Assembly (NCBI GenBank): GCA_963736975.1
Contig: CAVTQY010000001.1
Location: 558,001 to 622,000 of the forward strand
Reading direction: 5' to 3'
Source: CAVTQY01 sp963736975
Lineage (GTDB): Bacteria; Pseudomonadota; Alphaproteobacteria; Acetobacterales; Acetobacteraceae
DNA: 64,000 bases
The position numbers and the translations under genes were made by a program. Below, piece after piece: positions 1-8,629 of the stretch (position 1 is its first letter; each line of letters opens with the position of its first letter). The notes below the pieces were generated by a model. The model was given only the letters and a program-made list of their open reading frames with translations, was not told the DNA's origin and searched no databases.

Positions 1-681
1 GGCCGGGCGTTCGTAGAGGTCCTCCTGCCCGCCGATCTGCTCCACGCGCCCGTCGCGCATCACCACGAGCCGGTCGGCCATCGCCATCGCCTCGGCCTGA
101 TCGTGCGTCACCATCACCGTGGTGATGCCGCGGTCGCGTTGCAGCAGGCGGATCTCGCGCGCCATCTCCAGGCGCAGCGCCGCATCGAGGTTGGACAGCG
201 GCTCGTCCAGCAACAGGACTTTCGGATGGATCGCCAGCGCGCGTGCCAAGGCGACGCGCTGCTGCTGGCCGCCGGAAAGCTCGCGCGGCAGGCGGTCGGC
301 AAAGGTTTCAAGCTTTACCAGGCGCAGCATCTCGGCCACACGGGCGCGGATCGCCTCGCCGCCGAGCCGCTGCATCTCCAGCCCGAAGGCGATGTTGCGC
401 GCCACAGACAAATGCGGGAACAGGGCGTAGCTCTGGAAGACGATGCCCATCTCGCGCCGGTATGGCGGCAGGCCCAGGATACTGCGCCCGTCGATGCTGA
501 TATCCCCGGCGCTGGGCTGCAGGAAGCCGGCAATCATGCGCAGCGTCGTGGTCTTGCCGCAGCCGGATGGGCCGAGCAGGACGACCAGCTCCCCCGGCGC
601 GACGGCGAGCGACATGTCGGCCACCACGGCATGTGCGCCGAAGCGGCGGCACAGGCGATCCAGGACGAGCGCCGCGGTCAT
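1..681 (-). CDS. ABC transporter ATP-binding protein, PotA-like (3' end outside window)
   Basis: Reading the minus strand from an ATG at 681 gives an intact ATPase with Walker A GPSGCGKTT, Q-loop FQSYALFPH, signature LSGGQQQR, Walker B LLLDEPLSNLD and the switch His in VTHDQ. The frame runs off the left edge, so the C-terminal TOBE-type regulatory region is missing. The start overlaps the stop of the permease by four bases (ATGA), showing translational coupling. The sequence is of the spermidine/putrescine/iron importer class rather than the exporter class. The protein would sit on the cytoplasmic face and power uptake. The substrate cannot be told from this fragment, because the binding protein and second permease are outside the window or absent. 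Confidence 0.93.
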   Translation of the reverse strand, partial: MTAALVLDRLCRRFGAHAVVADMSLAVAPGELVVLLGPSGCGKTTTLRMIAGFLQPSAGDISIDGRSILGLPPYRREMGIVFQSYALFPHLSVARNIAFGLEMQRLGGEAIRARVAEMLRLVKLETFADRLPRELSGGQQQRVALARALAIHPKVLLLDEPLSNLDAALRLEMAREIRLLQRDRGITTVMVTHDQAEAMAMADRLVVMRDGRVEQIGGQEDLYERPA

Positions 682-1550
682 TGCACCACGGCGGTGAGGC
701 GGACCAGCCGGTCGAGCACCAGCAGCACCGCGCCGACGATCGCCATCTGCGCCACCGCGACCGCCGCAACCAGCGGGTCGATGTGGTATTCCAGGTATTC
801 AAGGATCGCTACCGGCAGCGTGGTCGTGCCGGGTGCGGCGAGAAACAGCGCCATCTCTAAATTATCGAACGAAATGATGAAGGCGAAGAGCCCGGCGGCG
901 ACGATGCCACCGCGCATCGCCGGCAGGGTGACGCGCCAGATCACGGTTGCCGGGCGGGCGCCGAGGCTGGCGGCGGCGTCCTCGGCGGAACGGTCGTGGT
1001 TGGCGAGGCTCGCCAGGCAGAGCCGCACCACCCAGGGGACCGTGATCAGCACATGCGCGAGCACGAGGCCCCAGAAGCCGACGAAGTCGAGGCCGGTGGC
1101 CTGCTCGATCAGCACCAGGAAGACGAAGACGGCGAGGCTGAGTGCAATTGCCGGGAAGGCGATCGGTGCCAACAGCAGCGCAGCGGTGGCGGTGGTGAGG
1201 GTGGAACGGTAGCGCGAGAGTGCGATGCCGGCGGGCACGCCGAGCAGCAGGCTGCCGGCCACCGCGACCAGCGCGAGTTCGAAGCTGAACAGCAGCGGCG
1301 GGCCGAAATTGGGGATGATGGCGGGGTACCATCCGAGCGTGTAGCCGCGCGGCGGGTAGGTGACGAGCTTCTCGTTGAACAGGCTGAGATAGAGGGTGAG
1401 CAGGAGGGGCAGGCCGATGATGGCGGCGCCGATGAGGACGAGCAGGTTGACGGCAGGTGCCCTCACCCGGCGCGCGCCCTCACCCGGTTCGCTTCGCGAA
1501 CCGACCTCTCCCGCAAAGCGGGAGAGGTGAGTTTTAATCGCGGGCGGCAT
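678..1550 (-). CDS. ABC transporter permease, PotC-like
   Basis: Inner-membrane permease with about six hydrophobic segments and the EAA loop (SAEDAAASLGA followed by VIWRVTLPAMRGGI), typical of spermidine/putrescine-class importers. It pairs with the ATPase that overlaps its 3' end. The start is uncertain. An ATG at 1550 lies only four bases after the amidohydrolase stop, as expected in an operon, but the first 28 codons would then translate a palindromic repeat (1464-1528). A GTG at 1466 would leave that repeat untranslated and give 262 residues starting just before the first membrane helix, a common length for this family. Both starts lack a strong ribosome site. The membrane domain itself is intact. 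Confidence 0.88.
   Translation of the reverse strand: MPPAIKTHLSRFAGEVGSRSEPGEGARRVRAPAVNLLVLIGAAIIGLPLLLTLYLSLFNEKLVTYPPRGYTLGWYPAIIPNFGPPLLFSFELALVAVAGSLLLGVPAGIALSRYRSTLTTATAALLLAPIAFPAIALSLAVFVFLVLIEQATGLDFVGFWGLVLAHVLITVPWVVRLCLASLANHDRSAEDAAASLGARPATVIWRVTLPAMRGGIVAAGLFAFIISFDNLEMALFLAAPGTTTLPVAILEYLEYHIDPLVAAVAVAQMAIVGAVLLVLDRLVRLTAVVQ
1464..1528. repeat. Palindromic repeat at the 5' end of the permease gene
   Basis: Two adjacent hairpins: GGTTCGC/GCGAACC (1486-1502) and a perfect 10-bp stem CCTCTCCCGC/GCGGGAGAGG with an AAA loop (1505-1527). They are preceded by two copies of CCCTCACCCGG. A related element lies at 10510-10544. This CCCTCACCC plus CTCTCCC...GGGAGAG design is a familiar intergenic repeat in proteobacteria. 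Here it sits between the amidohydrolase and the likely permease core and could alter coupling of the two genes. Confidence 0.75.
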
Positions 1551-1554
1551 CAGG

Positions 1555-2787
1555 TCAAAGCGTGTTCTTGACGAAGCGGCCGTTCGCCATGATCGCGGCG
1601 AGCGTGCTGCCGTCGCTGCGGAACACGCCGATATCGCGGTACGGGTCGCCGTCAAGCACCAGAAGGTCGGCGTAGGCGCCGGGAATCAGTTCGCCCAATC
1701 TGCCTTCGGCGCGGACGATCTCGGTGTTTACCAGCGTGGCCGAACGGATGATGTCCTGGGGGGGCATCGCCTCGGAGCGGATGGTGAACTCGGTGCAGTG
1801 ATCGGTCTGCAATTGGCCGAGCAGGTCGCTGCCGAAGCCGATCTTCACCCCGGCGCTTTTGAACAGGTCGAGCGAGCGCAAACCGGCGGCGAGCACGATC
1901 TCGTTCTTGGCGAGGCTGTATTCGGAAAGGCCGAATTGCGGGCCGCGCTTCTTGAGCGAATCATAGGCGACGAGCGTGGGGACCACATACGTGCCGCGCT
2001 CGGCCATCAGTTGCGCAGTGGGCGGATCGACCAGGTTGCCATGCTCAATGCAGCGCACGCCGCCTTTAACCGCGCGCTCGATCGCCTTGGCGCTGTAGGC
2101 ATGGGCGCAGACATAGCTGCCCCACCGTGTGGCTTCCTCGACCGCCGCCTCGATCTCGTCCATGCGGTATTGCAGGCTCTCCAGCGGATCGGCTTGCGAA
2201 GCGACGCCGCCCGACAGCATCAGCTTGATGTGGTCGGCGCCTTTGCGCAGCTCGTCGCGCACCGCCTTGATGACGTCGGGAACGCCGTCGGCGACGCGGG
2301 AGGTCCAGTTGAGCCCGTTGCAGCAGGCGCAAGTGAAAGTGGTCTGCGTGCGGCGGCGGTGATCGGCATGGCCGCCCGTTTGGCTCAGCGGCTGGCCGGC
2401 GATGTAGAGTCGTGGCCCGACAAACAGCCCCTGCTCGACCGCGGCCTTCATCCCCGAATCGGCGCCGCCCGTATCGCGCAGGGTGGTGAAGCCGCGCATC
2501 AGCATCGCGCGCATCGCCGCGGAGCCCTTGGCGGAAAGCAGGGTCAGCGGCACGTCGTCGAGCAGCCGCAGATTCACTTCGGTGAGCACGATATGGATGT
2601 GGCAGTCGATGAGGCCTGGCATCAGCGTGCGGTTGCCGATGGGGACGCGCGTTGCGTCGCTGGCGCTGATGGGGCGGTCGGAGACCTCCTTGATCAGGTT
2701 GTCTTCGACCAGGACCTCGATGCCGTCGATAAGCTCGTCGCGGCGCGGATCGAGGAAGCGACCGCCGGTGAAAAGGAATGCGGCCAT
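1555..2787 (-). CDS. Amidohydrolase family protein (Xaa-Pro dipeptidase/imidazolonepropionase-like)
   Basis: A 410-residue metal-dependent hydrolase of the amidohydrolase superfamily. The N-terminal beta-sandwich is followed by the metal-binding H-x-H pair (His63, His65 in DCHIHI). Further on come the IKLMLSGG segment, which often supplies a metal-bridging lysine in this subgroup, then AHAYS, IEHGN, and GFGSD near the C-terminus with the conserved catalytic Asp. The ATG at 2787 was chosen because GGGAG lies seven bases upstream; a GTG at 2805 is possible. No signal peptide is seen, so it is probably cytoplasmic. The gene lies directly upstream of an ABC importer, suggesting it processes an imported amide, peptide or cyclic substrate. 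That link is inferred from position only. Confidence 0.88.
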   Translation of the reverse strand: MAAFLFTGGRFLDPRRDELIDGIEVLVEDNLIKEVSDRPISASDATRVPIGNRTLMPGLIDCHIHIVLTEVNLRLLDDVPLTLLSAKGSAAMRAMLMRGFTTLRDTGGADSGMKAAVEQGLFVGPRLYIAGQPLSQTGGHADHRRRTQTTFTCACCNGLNWTSRVADGVPDVIKAVRDELRKGADHIKLMLSGGVASQADPLESLQYRMDEIEAAVEEATRWGSYVCAHAYSAKAIERAVKGGVRCIEHGNLVDPPTAQLMAERGTYVVPTLVAYDSLKKRGPQFGLSEYSLAKNEIVLAAGLRSLDLFKSAGVKIGFGSDLLGQLQTDHCTEFTIRSEAMPPQDIIRSATLVNTEIVRAEGRLGELIPGAYADLLVLDGDPYRDIGVFRSDGSTLAAIMANGRFVKNTL

Positions 2788-2907
2788 TCGTTGGTCTCCC
2801 GCCACTGTATCTCTGTTGCGGGCGACGCTATGAGGCCGGGTTTAGGCGAGTCAAGAAAGGCGATCCCGGCGAAACCGACCTGTTTCGCCGGGCCTGGTCC
2901 TCGAGAG

Positions 2908-5238
2908 CTACGTCGAGAGCTGATTGCCGATCGGCAGACTGCGGATGCGCTTGCCGGTCGCGGCGAAGATCGCGTTGCACAGCGCCGGGGCGAACGGCGC
3001 AAGCGGTGGCTCTCCGACACCGCTTGAAGGCACCTCCCAATCGGCCGGGACGATGTGCACCTGGACGTTCAGCGGCACCTCGGTGATCCGTGCGAGCAGG
3101 TAGCCGTCGAAGTTCCGCTGCTGCACACGGCCCTCTTTGAAGGTGATCTGCGAGTTCTTCGCCAGGGCAAGCCCCATTACCGCGGCGCCTTCAACCTGAG
3201 AGCGGATGCGCTCCGGGTTGATGTAGAAGCCGCAGTCGATCGCGGTCTCCACCCGTGGGATGCTGATGTTGCCCTTGTCGTCCACGGCGACGTGCACGGC
3301 GGTCGCCACATAGCTCAGGAAAGAGCGATGCGCGGCGATGCCGAGGCCTTCACCTTTGGGCAGCGACTTGCCCCAGCCGATCTGCTCGGTCGCGATTTCC
3401 GTCACCCGACGCAGCCGACCGGTCATGATCGGGTAGGTACTGACCGGATCGCCGTAGTTCCAGAGGTCCGTGACACCCCTGAATTTCGTGGGATCGAGAA
3501 CGCGATCCGGCCCGATCAGCTCGAGCAGCATATCCCTCTGGTCGTGTCCAAGCGCAGCCGCCAGCTCCGCCATCATGGACTGCACGGCGAAGGCATGCGG
3601 GATGTTGGAGACGGAACGGAACCAACCGATCCGTGTGTGCGCGGTGCAGGCCGGATTTTCACAGCGCAGGTTGGCGATGTCGAACGGATTGTCCACGAAC
3701 CCCATGCCGAGCTCGATGTTCGATTCGTGAACCTGTTCCCCCTTGAAGGTGCTCATGAGGCTTGGGGCGACGCTGCGATGGCGCCACGCGATGACCTTGC
3801 CATTCGCGTCCACGCCGGCGTCGATGCGCTCGACCGAGACCGTATGATAGGAGTCGTGCTGGATATCGTCTTCGCGTGTCCAGGTGACCTTGATCGGTGC
3901 GCCGGTCGCCTGGGAAAGCAGCGCCGCCTCGAGCACGAAATCCCAGTTGCATTTGCGACCAAAGGAGCCGCCGAGCAGGGTCACGTTGATGGTAACGTCC
4001 TTGGCCGGAATGCCGAGGACCTTGGCCACGTCGTCCCGACAGTCACCGGGATACTGCGACGGCGCGTAAGCCACGCATTTGCCGTCAGCGACGTGTACAG
4101 TCGCCGATGGCGGTTCCATGGGGGCATGCGCAAGATGGGGAATGTAGTAGGTTGCCGAGATCACCTTGGCAGCGGATTTGAGCGCACCCTCGGCATCGCC
4201 GTCGTCGCGCACGACAAGGCCAGGCTGCGATGCGCTTTCCTCCATCTGTTTGCGGAACGCCTCTGAATTGTACGAAGCGTTCGGGCCATCGTCCCAGACG
4301 ATCTTCAGCTTCTCGCGTCCCTTGATCGCCGAGCCGGTATTGCGGGCGATAACGGCCACACCACCCAGCGGGTGGAATTCCAGCGGCCATGTCGCGCCCT
4401 TGATCTCCAGCACCTTCTCGACGCCCGGCACCTTGAGCGCCTCGCTCGCATCAAAGGAGACGAGCTTGCCGCCGACCACCGGCGGGCGGGCGATGACAGC
4501 AAATTTCATCCCGGGGATATGGGCGTCGATACCATAAACCGCTTTGCCCACGGTGATGTCGTGCAGGTCGGTGATCTGCACTGCGCCGGTGCCTATGTAG
4601 CGGAAATCGCGCGGATCCTTGAGACGGAGCGATTGCACTGGCGGCATCGGCAATGCACTGGCCGCTTTGGCAAGCTCGCCGTAGCCGGCGACTTCGCCCG
4701 TGGCGAGGTTCACCACCTCATGGTTCTGGGCGCGCACCGCGGCGAGATCGACCCCCCAGCGCGCGGCAGCCGCCTGCTCGAGCATCGTGCGCATCGCGGC
4801 GCCGCATTCGCGCATCGGCTGCACCCAGTGGCGCACGCTGCGCGATCCGTCGGTATCCTCGTTGCCGTATTTGGTATTATCGCCGGGCGCCTGTTGAATG
4901 CGCACGCGCGACCAGTCCGCCTCCAACTCGTCGGCGACCACCATGGGCAGGCTGGTCTTAATGCCGGTGCCCATCTCGCAGCGGTTGGAGATGATCGTTA
5001 CCAGGCCCGACGGATCGATCGCGATGTAAACGTGCGGATCGTTGACCGTGCCGCCCGGCATGTCAGCGGCACCGGTCGCCCAGCCGGCGCGGGCGCGCGC
5101 TGGCAGGAGACTCGTTCCGACCACCAGCGTGCCGGCAGCGGCGAAGCCCTTCAGCACGAAGCGGCGGCTGATATTGACCATATCCCCTGGGAGCACGGTA
5201 TTCGACGGGAGTTCGCGAGGCCTGAACATATGGGTCAT
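2908..5238 (-). CDS. Molybdopterin-binding oxidoreductase large subunit, IorB/aldehyde dehydrogenase type
   Basis: A 776-residue protein of the xanthine oxidase superfamily. The N-terminus carries a twin-arginine signal (SRRFVLK, Arg25-Arg26, then a hydrophobic stretch ending near residue 51), so the folded cofactor-loaded enzyme should reach the periplasm. GGSFGRK is the cofactor-binding loop and GVGEPPLAP near the C-terminus holds the expected catalytic Glu. The arrangement matches isoquinoline 1-oxidoreductase beta subunits and the large subunit of membrane-bound aldehyde dehydrogenases of acetic acid bacteria; the two cannot be separated here. The start at 5238 has AGGAG upstream. The gene follows the 2Fe-2S subunit after four bases. 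Electrons would pass through the 2Fe-2S subunit to a cytochrome c. Confidence 0.93.
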   Translation of the reverse strand: MTHMFRPRELPSNTVLPGDMVNISRRFVLKGFAAAGTLVVGTSLLPARARAGWATGAADMPGGTVNDPHVYIAIDPSGLVTIISNRCEMGTGIKTSLPMVVADELEADWSRVRIQQAPGDNTKYGNEDTDGSRSVRHWVQPMRECGAAMRTMLEQAAAARWGVDLAAVRAQNHEVVNLATGEVAGYGELAKAASALPMPPVQSLRLKDPRDFRYIGTGAVQITDLHDITVGKAVYGIDAHIPGMKFAVIARPPVVGGKLVSFDASEALKVPGVEKVLEIKGATWPLEFHPLGGVAVIARNTGSAIKGREKLKIVWDDGPNASYNSEAFRKQMEESASQPGLVVRDDGDAEGALKSAAKVISATYYIPHLAHAPMEPPSATVHVADGKCVAYAPSQYPGDCRDDVAKVLGIPAKDVTINVTLLGGSFGRKCNWDFVLEAALLSQATGAPIKVTWTREDDIQHDSYHTVSVERIDAGVDANGKVIAWRHRSVAPSLMSTFKGEQVHESNIELGMGFVDNPFDIANLRCENPACTAHTRIGWFRSVSNIPHAFAVQSMMAELAAALGHDQRDMLLELIGPDRVLDPTKFRGVTDLWNYGDPVSTYPIMTGRLRRVTEIATEQIGWGKSLPKGEGLGIAAHRSFLSYVATAVHVAVDDKGNISIPRVETAIDCGFYINPERIRSQVEGAAVMGLALAKNSQITFKEGRVQQRNFDGYLLARITEVPLNVQVHIVPADWEVPSSGVGEPPLAPFAPALCNAIFAATGKRIRSLPIGNQLST

Positions 5239-5241
5239 GGC

Positions 5242-5694
5242 TTACACTCCTGCCGCGGCGAGGTGGATGGCCTCGGCAATACGCTGATAACAGCCGCAAC
5301 GGCAGATGTTGCCCGCCATGGCAGTGGTGATTTCGTCCTGGGTCGGCTTCGGGTTGCTCGCGAGCAGAGCGGCGGCCTGCATGATCTGTCCGGCGTGACA
5401 GTAGCCGCATTGCGGCGCGCTGGTTTCGCGCCATGCGATCTGCACCGGATGATTACCGTTCGGGTCAAGGCCTTCGATCGTCACGACTTCCTTATCGCCG
5501 ACATCGCTCACCGCTACGCTGCAGGAGCGGACCGCGGTACCGCCGAGATGCACGGTGCAGGCGCCGCATAATGCCACGCCGCAGCCGAACTTGGTGCCGG
5601 TAAGGCCAAGTTCGTCCCGCAACACCCATAACAGCGGCACCCCGGGATCGCCGTCGTACTGGTAGTCTTGTCCGTTAACGCGAAGGCTGACCAT
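5242..5694 (-). CDS. 2Fe-2S subunit of the molybdenum oxidoreductase, IorA-like
   Basis: A 150-residue ferredoxin-type small subunit with two iron-sulfur clusters. Plant-type cluster cysteines are at 38, 43, 46 and 58 (CGVALCGAC). The second domain holds Cys96, Cys99, Cys131 and Cys133 (CGYCHAG and NICRCGCY). Length and order are standard for IorA/AldF-type subunits. It has no export signal of its own. Partners in this family are carried across the membrane with the Tat-tagged large subunit, which is encoded four bases downstream. The likely job is electron transfer from the molybdenum centre to a periplasmic cytochrome c. An 11-bp hairpin separates it from the upstream PQQ dehydrogenase. Confidence 0.94.
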   Translation of the reverse strand: MVSLRVNGQDYQYDGDPGVPLLWVLRDELGLTGTKFGCGVALCGACTVHLGGTAVRSCSVAVSDVGDKEVVTIEGLDPNGNHPVQIAWRETSAPQCGYCHAGQIMQAAALLASNPKPTQDEITTAMAGNICRCGCYQRIAEAIHLAAAGV

Positions 5695-5716
5695 ATCTTC
5701 CTCCCACCAGGGGTTG

Positions 5717-5743
5717 GAGCGGCCGGTCAGGAACCGGCCGCTC
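5717..5743 (-). terminator. Strong hairpin between PQQ dehydrogenase and IorA-like gene
   Basis: A perfect 11-bp stem, GAGCGGCCGGT/ACCGGCCGCTC, with a five-base loop, just after the PQQ dehydrogenase stop. On the minus strand it is not followed by a T run, so it may act as an RNA-stability or partial read-through element rather than a classical terminator. Confidence 0.55.
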
Positions 5744-5749
5744 GATCAC

Positions 5750-7663
5750 TCACTGAGCCCGGCCGGCGGACGCGACTTCGTTCCTCGCGAGCGGGGCGGG
5801 GTTGACCGCGAAGATCGCGATTTCGTCGCCGAAGTGCAGGCCCAGTTTCGCCATCAGGATGTTGTTTCCATTGGCCGCATTGCCGCCGGCGGCGACGGCA
5901 ACGTATTGCCTGCCGTTGACCATATACGTCACCGGAGATGCGTTGACGCCGGCACCCAGCGGGAAGTGCCAGAGCTTCTCGCCGGTCGTGGCATTGAAGG
6001 CATTGAACTGGCCGTCGAATTCCCCGGCAAAGACGAGATTACCCGCGGTCGCCATCACGCCGCCCAGCATCGGGTAGTTCGAATGGTACTGCCATTCGAT
6101 CTTGCCGGTATTGACGTTGATCGCCGAGAGCGTGCCTGACGGCTGGATGGCGCCATCGGTGTGCTCCGTGGCGTGGCCTACATCCGGCTCACCAAGTTCC
6201 ATCGGGCCCTCCGGCGTAATCGGCTGGAGCACGCCGCCGAGCCGCAAATGCCCGGTGACCGTCTCGTCCGGGTGAGCGGTATATTCCCAGGATTTATTGG
6301 TGCCCTGAACGTAGAAAAGGCCGGTTTTCGGCGAGTAGGCCTCGGGCGACCACTCGTTGCCGCCCTGCGCCCCCGGATAGACGTTGACATATCCATTATC
6401 CGGAGGCGTCGTCCACATATTAGCGCTTTGTTCGACGAACGGCTCGGATTTCCGGATGAGCTGCCCGTTCTGCCGGTTGACGATAAAGACCTGGCCTTCC
6501 TTGCCTGCTTCGGCAGCCGCCGGCACTTCCTGGCCCTGATCATCCTTGACGTTAAGCAGCACGACTGGCGCCATTGCGTCGTAGTCCCAGACATCGTGCG
6601 GAACCTGCTGGTACCACCAGGCGAGCTTCCCCGTATTGATATCAACCGCTACGATCGAGTCGGTATAGGCGTTTGCGCCAAGCCGGGTGCTGCCGTCATT
6701 GTCGGGATTGGGATTGCCGGTGGCGAAGATTGCCAGTCCGCGCGCCGGATCGATGGCGGGCGTGTTCCACATCGAAGCGCCGCCGGTTTTCCAGGAATTG
6801 CCGCTCCAGGTGTCTCCGCCTGGCTGGCCGGGGGCCGCGGTGGTGTAGAATCGCCAGACTTCCTTGCCGGTTTGGCCGTCATAGGCAGCGACAAAGTTCC
6901 GGGTCGGGAATTCGGCGCCCGAAGTCCCGATGATGACTTTCCCATCGTAAACCTGGGGTGCCATGGTGATCGAGAAAGCCGCGCGTGAATCGGCGACCTG
7001 GATATTCCACTCGACTTTCCCGGTGTACGCGTTCAGCGCGATGAGATGCGCATCGAGCGTCGCGAGATAGACCTTGCCGTCCACCACCGCGACGCCCCGG
7101 CTTTCGGGACCGCAGCAGAGCTGGTTGTAGCCGAGATTCGCGGTGTAGGACCAAAGCTCCTTGCCGTTGGTCGCGTCGTAAGCCATCACATGGTCATACG
7201 GCGTCGAGATGAACATGATCCCGTTGTCGATGATCGGGCTCACCTCGAAGCTCGCCGCGACGCCGGTCTGGATGATCGCGGCCGGCATGAGCGAAGCGAC
7301 ATTGCTCGTGTTGATCTGGTCGAGCGGCGAGAAGCGCTGATTGTCGTACGTGCGGCCGTAGAGCATCCAGTTGTTCGGGCTCTGGTCCGCTCCCAACAAC
7401 TGCTGATAGGTGATGTCCACGTTCACCGGGATCGGGGCCGACGCGCCGCGCGTCACCCCAGCCGCTCCGGTATTCGGTGACTGACCCGTACTTCCTGGCT
7501 GACCGGCATTTGCCGGCACGCCCGCATTTGCCGGCTGGCCTGCATTTCCTGCCTGGGTCGGCGTGGCCGGAGCCTGCTGAGCGGAACAGACACCGGTGCC
7601 AAGCCAGACCATGCACGCCAGAAGGCTGGTACTCGCGAGGGTTTTCGCTCTGATGGTCATCAC
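5750..7663 (-). CDS. PQQ-dependent alcohol dehydrogenase, putative lanthanide type
   Basis: A 637-residue periplasmic quinoprotein: signal peptide to about residue 28 (VCSAQQ), a low-complexity Ala/Gly/Asn/Pro linker (38-70), then an eight-bladed propeller. The adjacent cysteines Cys183-Cys184 form the vicinal disulfide typical of PQQ dehydrogenases. Predicted metal ligands are Glu187, Asn317 (TGNPNP) and Asp360 in WDYD. Asp362, two residues after the catalytic Asp, is the residue that separates lanthanide-dependent XoxF/PedH-type enzymes from calcium enzymes. There is no fused haem domain, and a separate cytochrome c is encoded 67 bases upstream. It likely oxidises a primary alcohol to an aldehyde, which the adjacent molybdenum enzyme could oxidise further. 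Substrate is not predictable from sequence. Confidence 0.92.
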   Translation of the reverse strand: MMTIRAKTLASTSLLACMVWLGTGVCSAQQAPATPTQAGNAGQPANAGVPANAGQPGSTGQSPNTGAAGVTRGASAPIPVNVDITYQQLLGADQSPNNWMLYGRTYDNQRFSPLDQINTSNVASLMPAAIIQTGVAASFEVSPIIDNGIMFISTPYDHVMAYDATNGKELWSYTANLGYNQLCCGPESRGVAVVDGKVYLATLDAHLIALNAYTGKVEWNIQVADSRAAFSITMAPQVYDGKVIIGTSGAEFPTRNFVAAYDGQTGKEVWRFYTTAAPGQPGGDTWSGNSWKTGGASMWNTPAIDPARGLAIFATGNPNPDNDGSTRLGANAYTDSIVAVDINTGKLAWWYQQVPHDVWDYDAMAPVVLLNVKDDQGQEVPAAAEAGKEGQVFIVNRQNGQLIRKSEPFVEQSANMWTTPPDNGYVNVYPGAQGGNEWSPEAYSPKTGLFYVQGTNKSWEYTAHPDETVTGHLRLGGVLQPITPEGPMELGEPDVGHATEHTDGAIQPSGTLSAINVNTGKIEWQYHSNYPMLGGVMATAGNLVFAGEFDGQFNAFNATTGEKLWHFPLGAGVNASPVTYMVNGRQYVAVAAGGNAANGNNILMAKLGLHFGDEIAIFAVNPAPLARNEVASAGRAQ

Positions 7664-7730
7664 TGTTTCCTCCGTTTTACCGTTTGGTATCGGGCGAAAG
7701 GGACGCGGCGCGACAGTGCCATACGATCCC

Positions 7731-8192
7731 TCAATGCTGAGGTTCGATCTTGATCTCTTTCAGTTCCTGATTGTTGGCAGTGAGCTCGTGTGAACCCGAA
7801 GGATAGCCGTTGGCCTCAAGAAAATATGCCAGGAGATCAAGATATTGCGTCTTGGTCAGGCTTCCCGGCGCGTTCAGGGGCATATGCGTTGACATGAAGC
7901 GATAGAAGTAGTCGGCCGCGATCTGCTGGAACTGCGATACGCTCAGGAACTGTTTCCCGGCGAGCGCCGGCCCCACGCCGCCCTGAAGATTGTTGCCGTG
8001 GCAGATAGCACAGACCTTGTCGAACACCTGCTTTCCCGCCTGGGCCTGCGCACTGGTGTAATATCCATGCTCGAACTGCGTGTTGCTTTGCGCAAATGCG
8101 CTCGCCTGCATGGTCAGCAAAAATGGAATGAGCGCCAGAGCAGCGAGAGTCCGTACATCGTAGCGCGGAAGCGGTAAGCCTCTGGAAGACAC
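7731..8192 (-). CDS. Periplasmic cytochrome c, electron acceptor for the PQQ dehydrogenase
   Basis: A small mono-haem cytochrome c: signal peptide (hydrophobic core LAALALIPFLL, ending SAFAQ), one CAICH haem site (residues 61-65) and a Met axial ligand in HMPLNAPG (Met104). GTG at 8192 gives 153 residues with a compact signal peptide; ATG at 8231 would add a 13-residue N-terminal extension. Much longer open frame upstream looks non-coding. Position directly ahead of the PQQ dehydrogenase on the same strand suggests it carries electrons from that enzyme, and possibly from the IorAB-type enzyme, to a terminal oxidase. Confidence 0.87.
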   Translation of the reverse strand: MSSRGLPLPRYDVRTLAALALIPFLLTMQASAFAQSNTQFEHGYYTSAQAQAGKQVFDKVCAICHGNNLQGGVGPALAGKQFLSVSQFQQIAADYFYRFMSTHMPLNAPGSLTKTQYLDLLAYFLEANGYPSGSHELTANNQELKEIKIEPQH

Positions 8193-8629
8193 TCCTGGTC
8201 CATTGCGGGAATTCACCGCTGCTGCACACATCAACGCCCGCACGGCCAGGTGCCGCTGCAGCAAATCGACATCCGATGCATACAACGTATGCTGTTGACA
8301 GCTCGCTGTCCGCGACGCCTGTCGGACCATCCTCTGCCCCAAAGTTTTTGTTGACCTGAGATTGGCGCGCACTTTGCGCTGGCGTTGCGACAATGCCAAG
8401 GCTGCTGGTTGAGCGTCTGCCGTACGATCGAGTGATCGTGAACGGACCTTCAGAGTTTGATCGCCGCCCACAGCACAGAGAGAAAATCAAATTGATCAGA
8501 TAGTCACAATATCCGGGATGCGCGGACCAGGAGCTGAGTGGCGCGGGAATTTCTTATTCAAATGCGACAGTGGCGCACACGCGGGAAGCTGCGGCGCGCC
8601 AAGTCGGGCGCATCAAGGAAGGCGCAAAC
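8193..8629. other. Gene-free stretch upstream of the cytochrome c gene
   Basis: About 440 bases separating the cytochrome c start from the 3' end of the serine hydrolase gene. It should contain the promoter of the cytochrome c/PQQ/IorAB operon, and a local AT-rich stretch lies near 8475-8515. I see no clear -35/-10 pair, operator or RNA gene. Confidence 0.4.
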
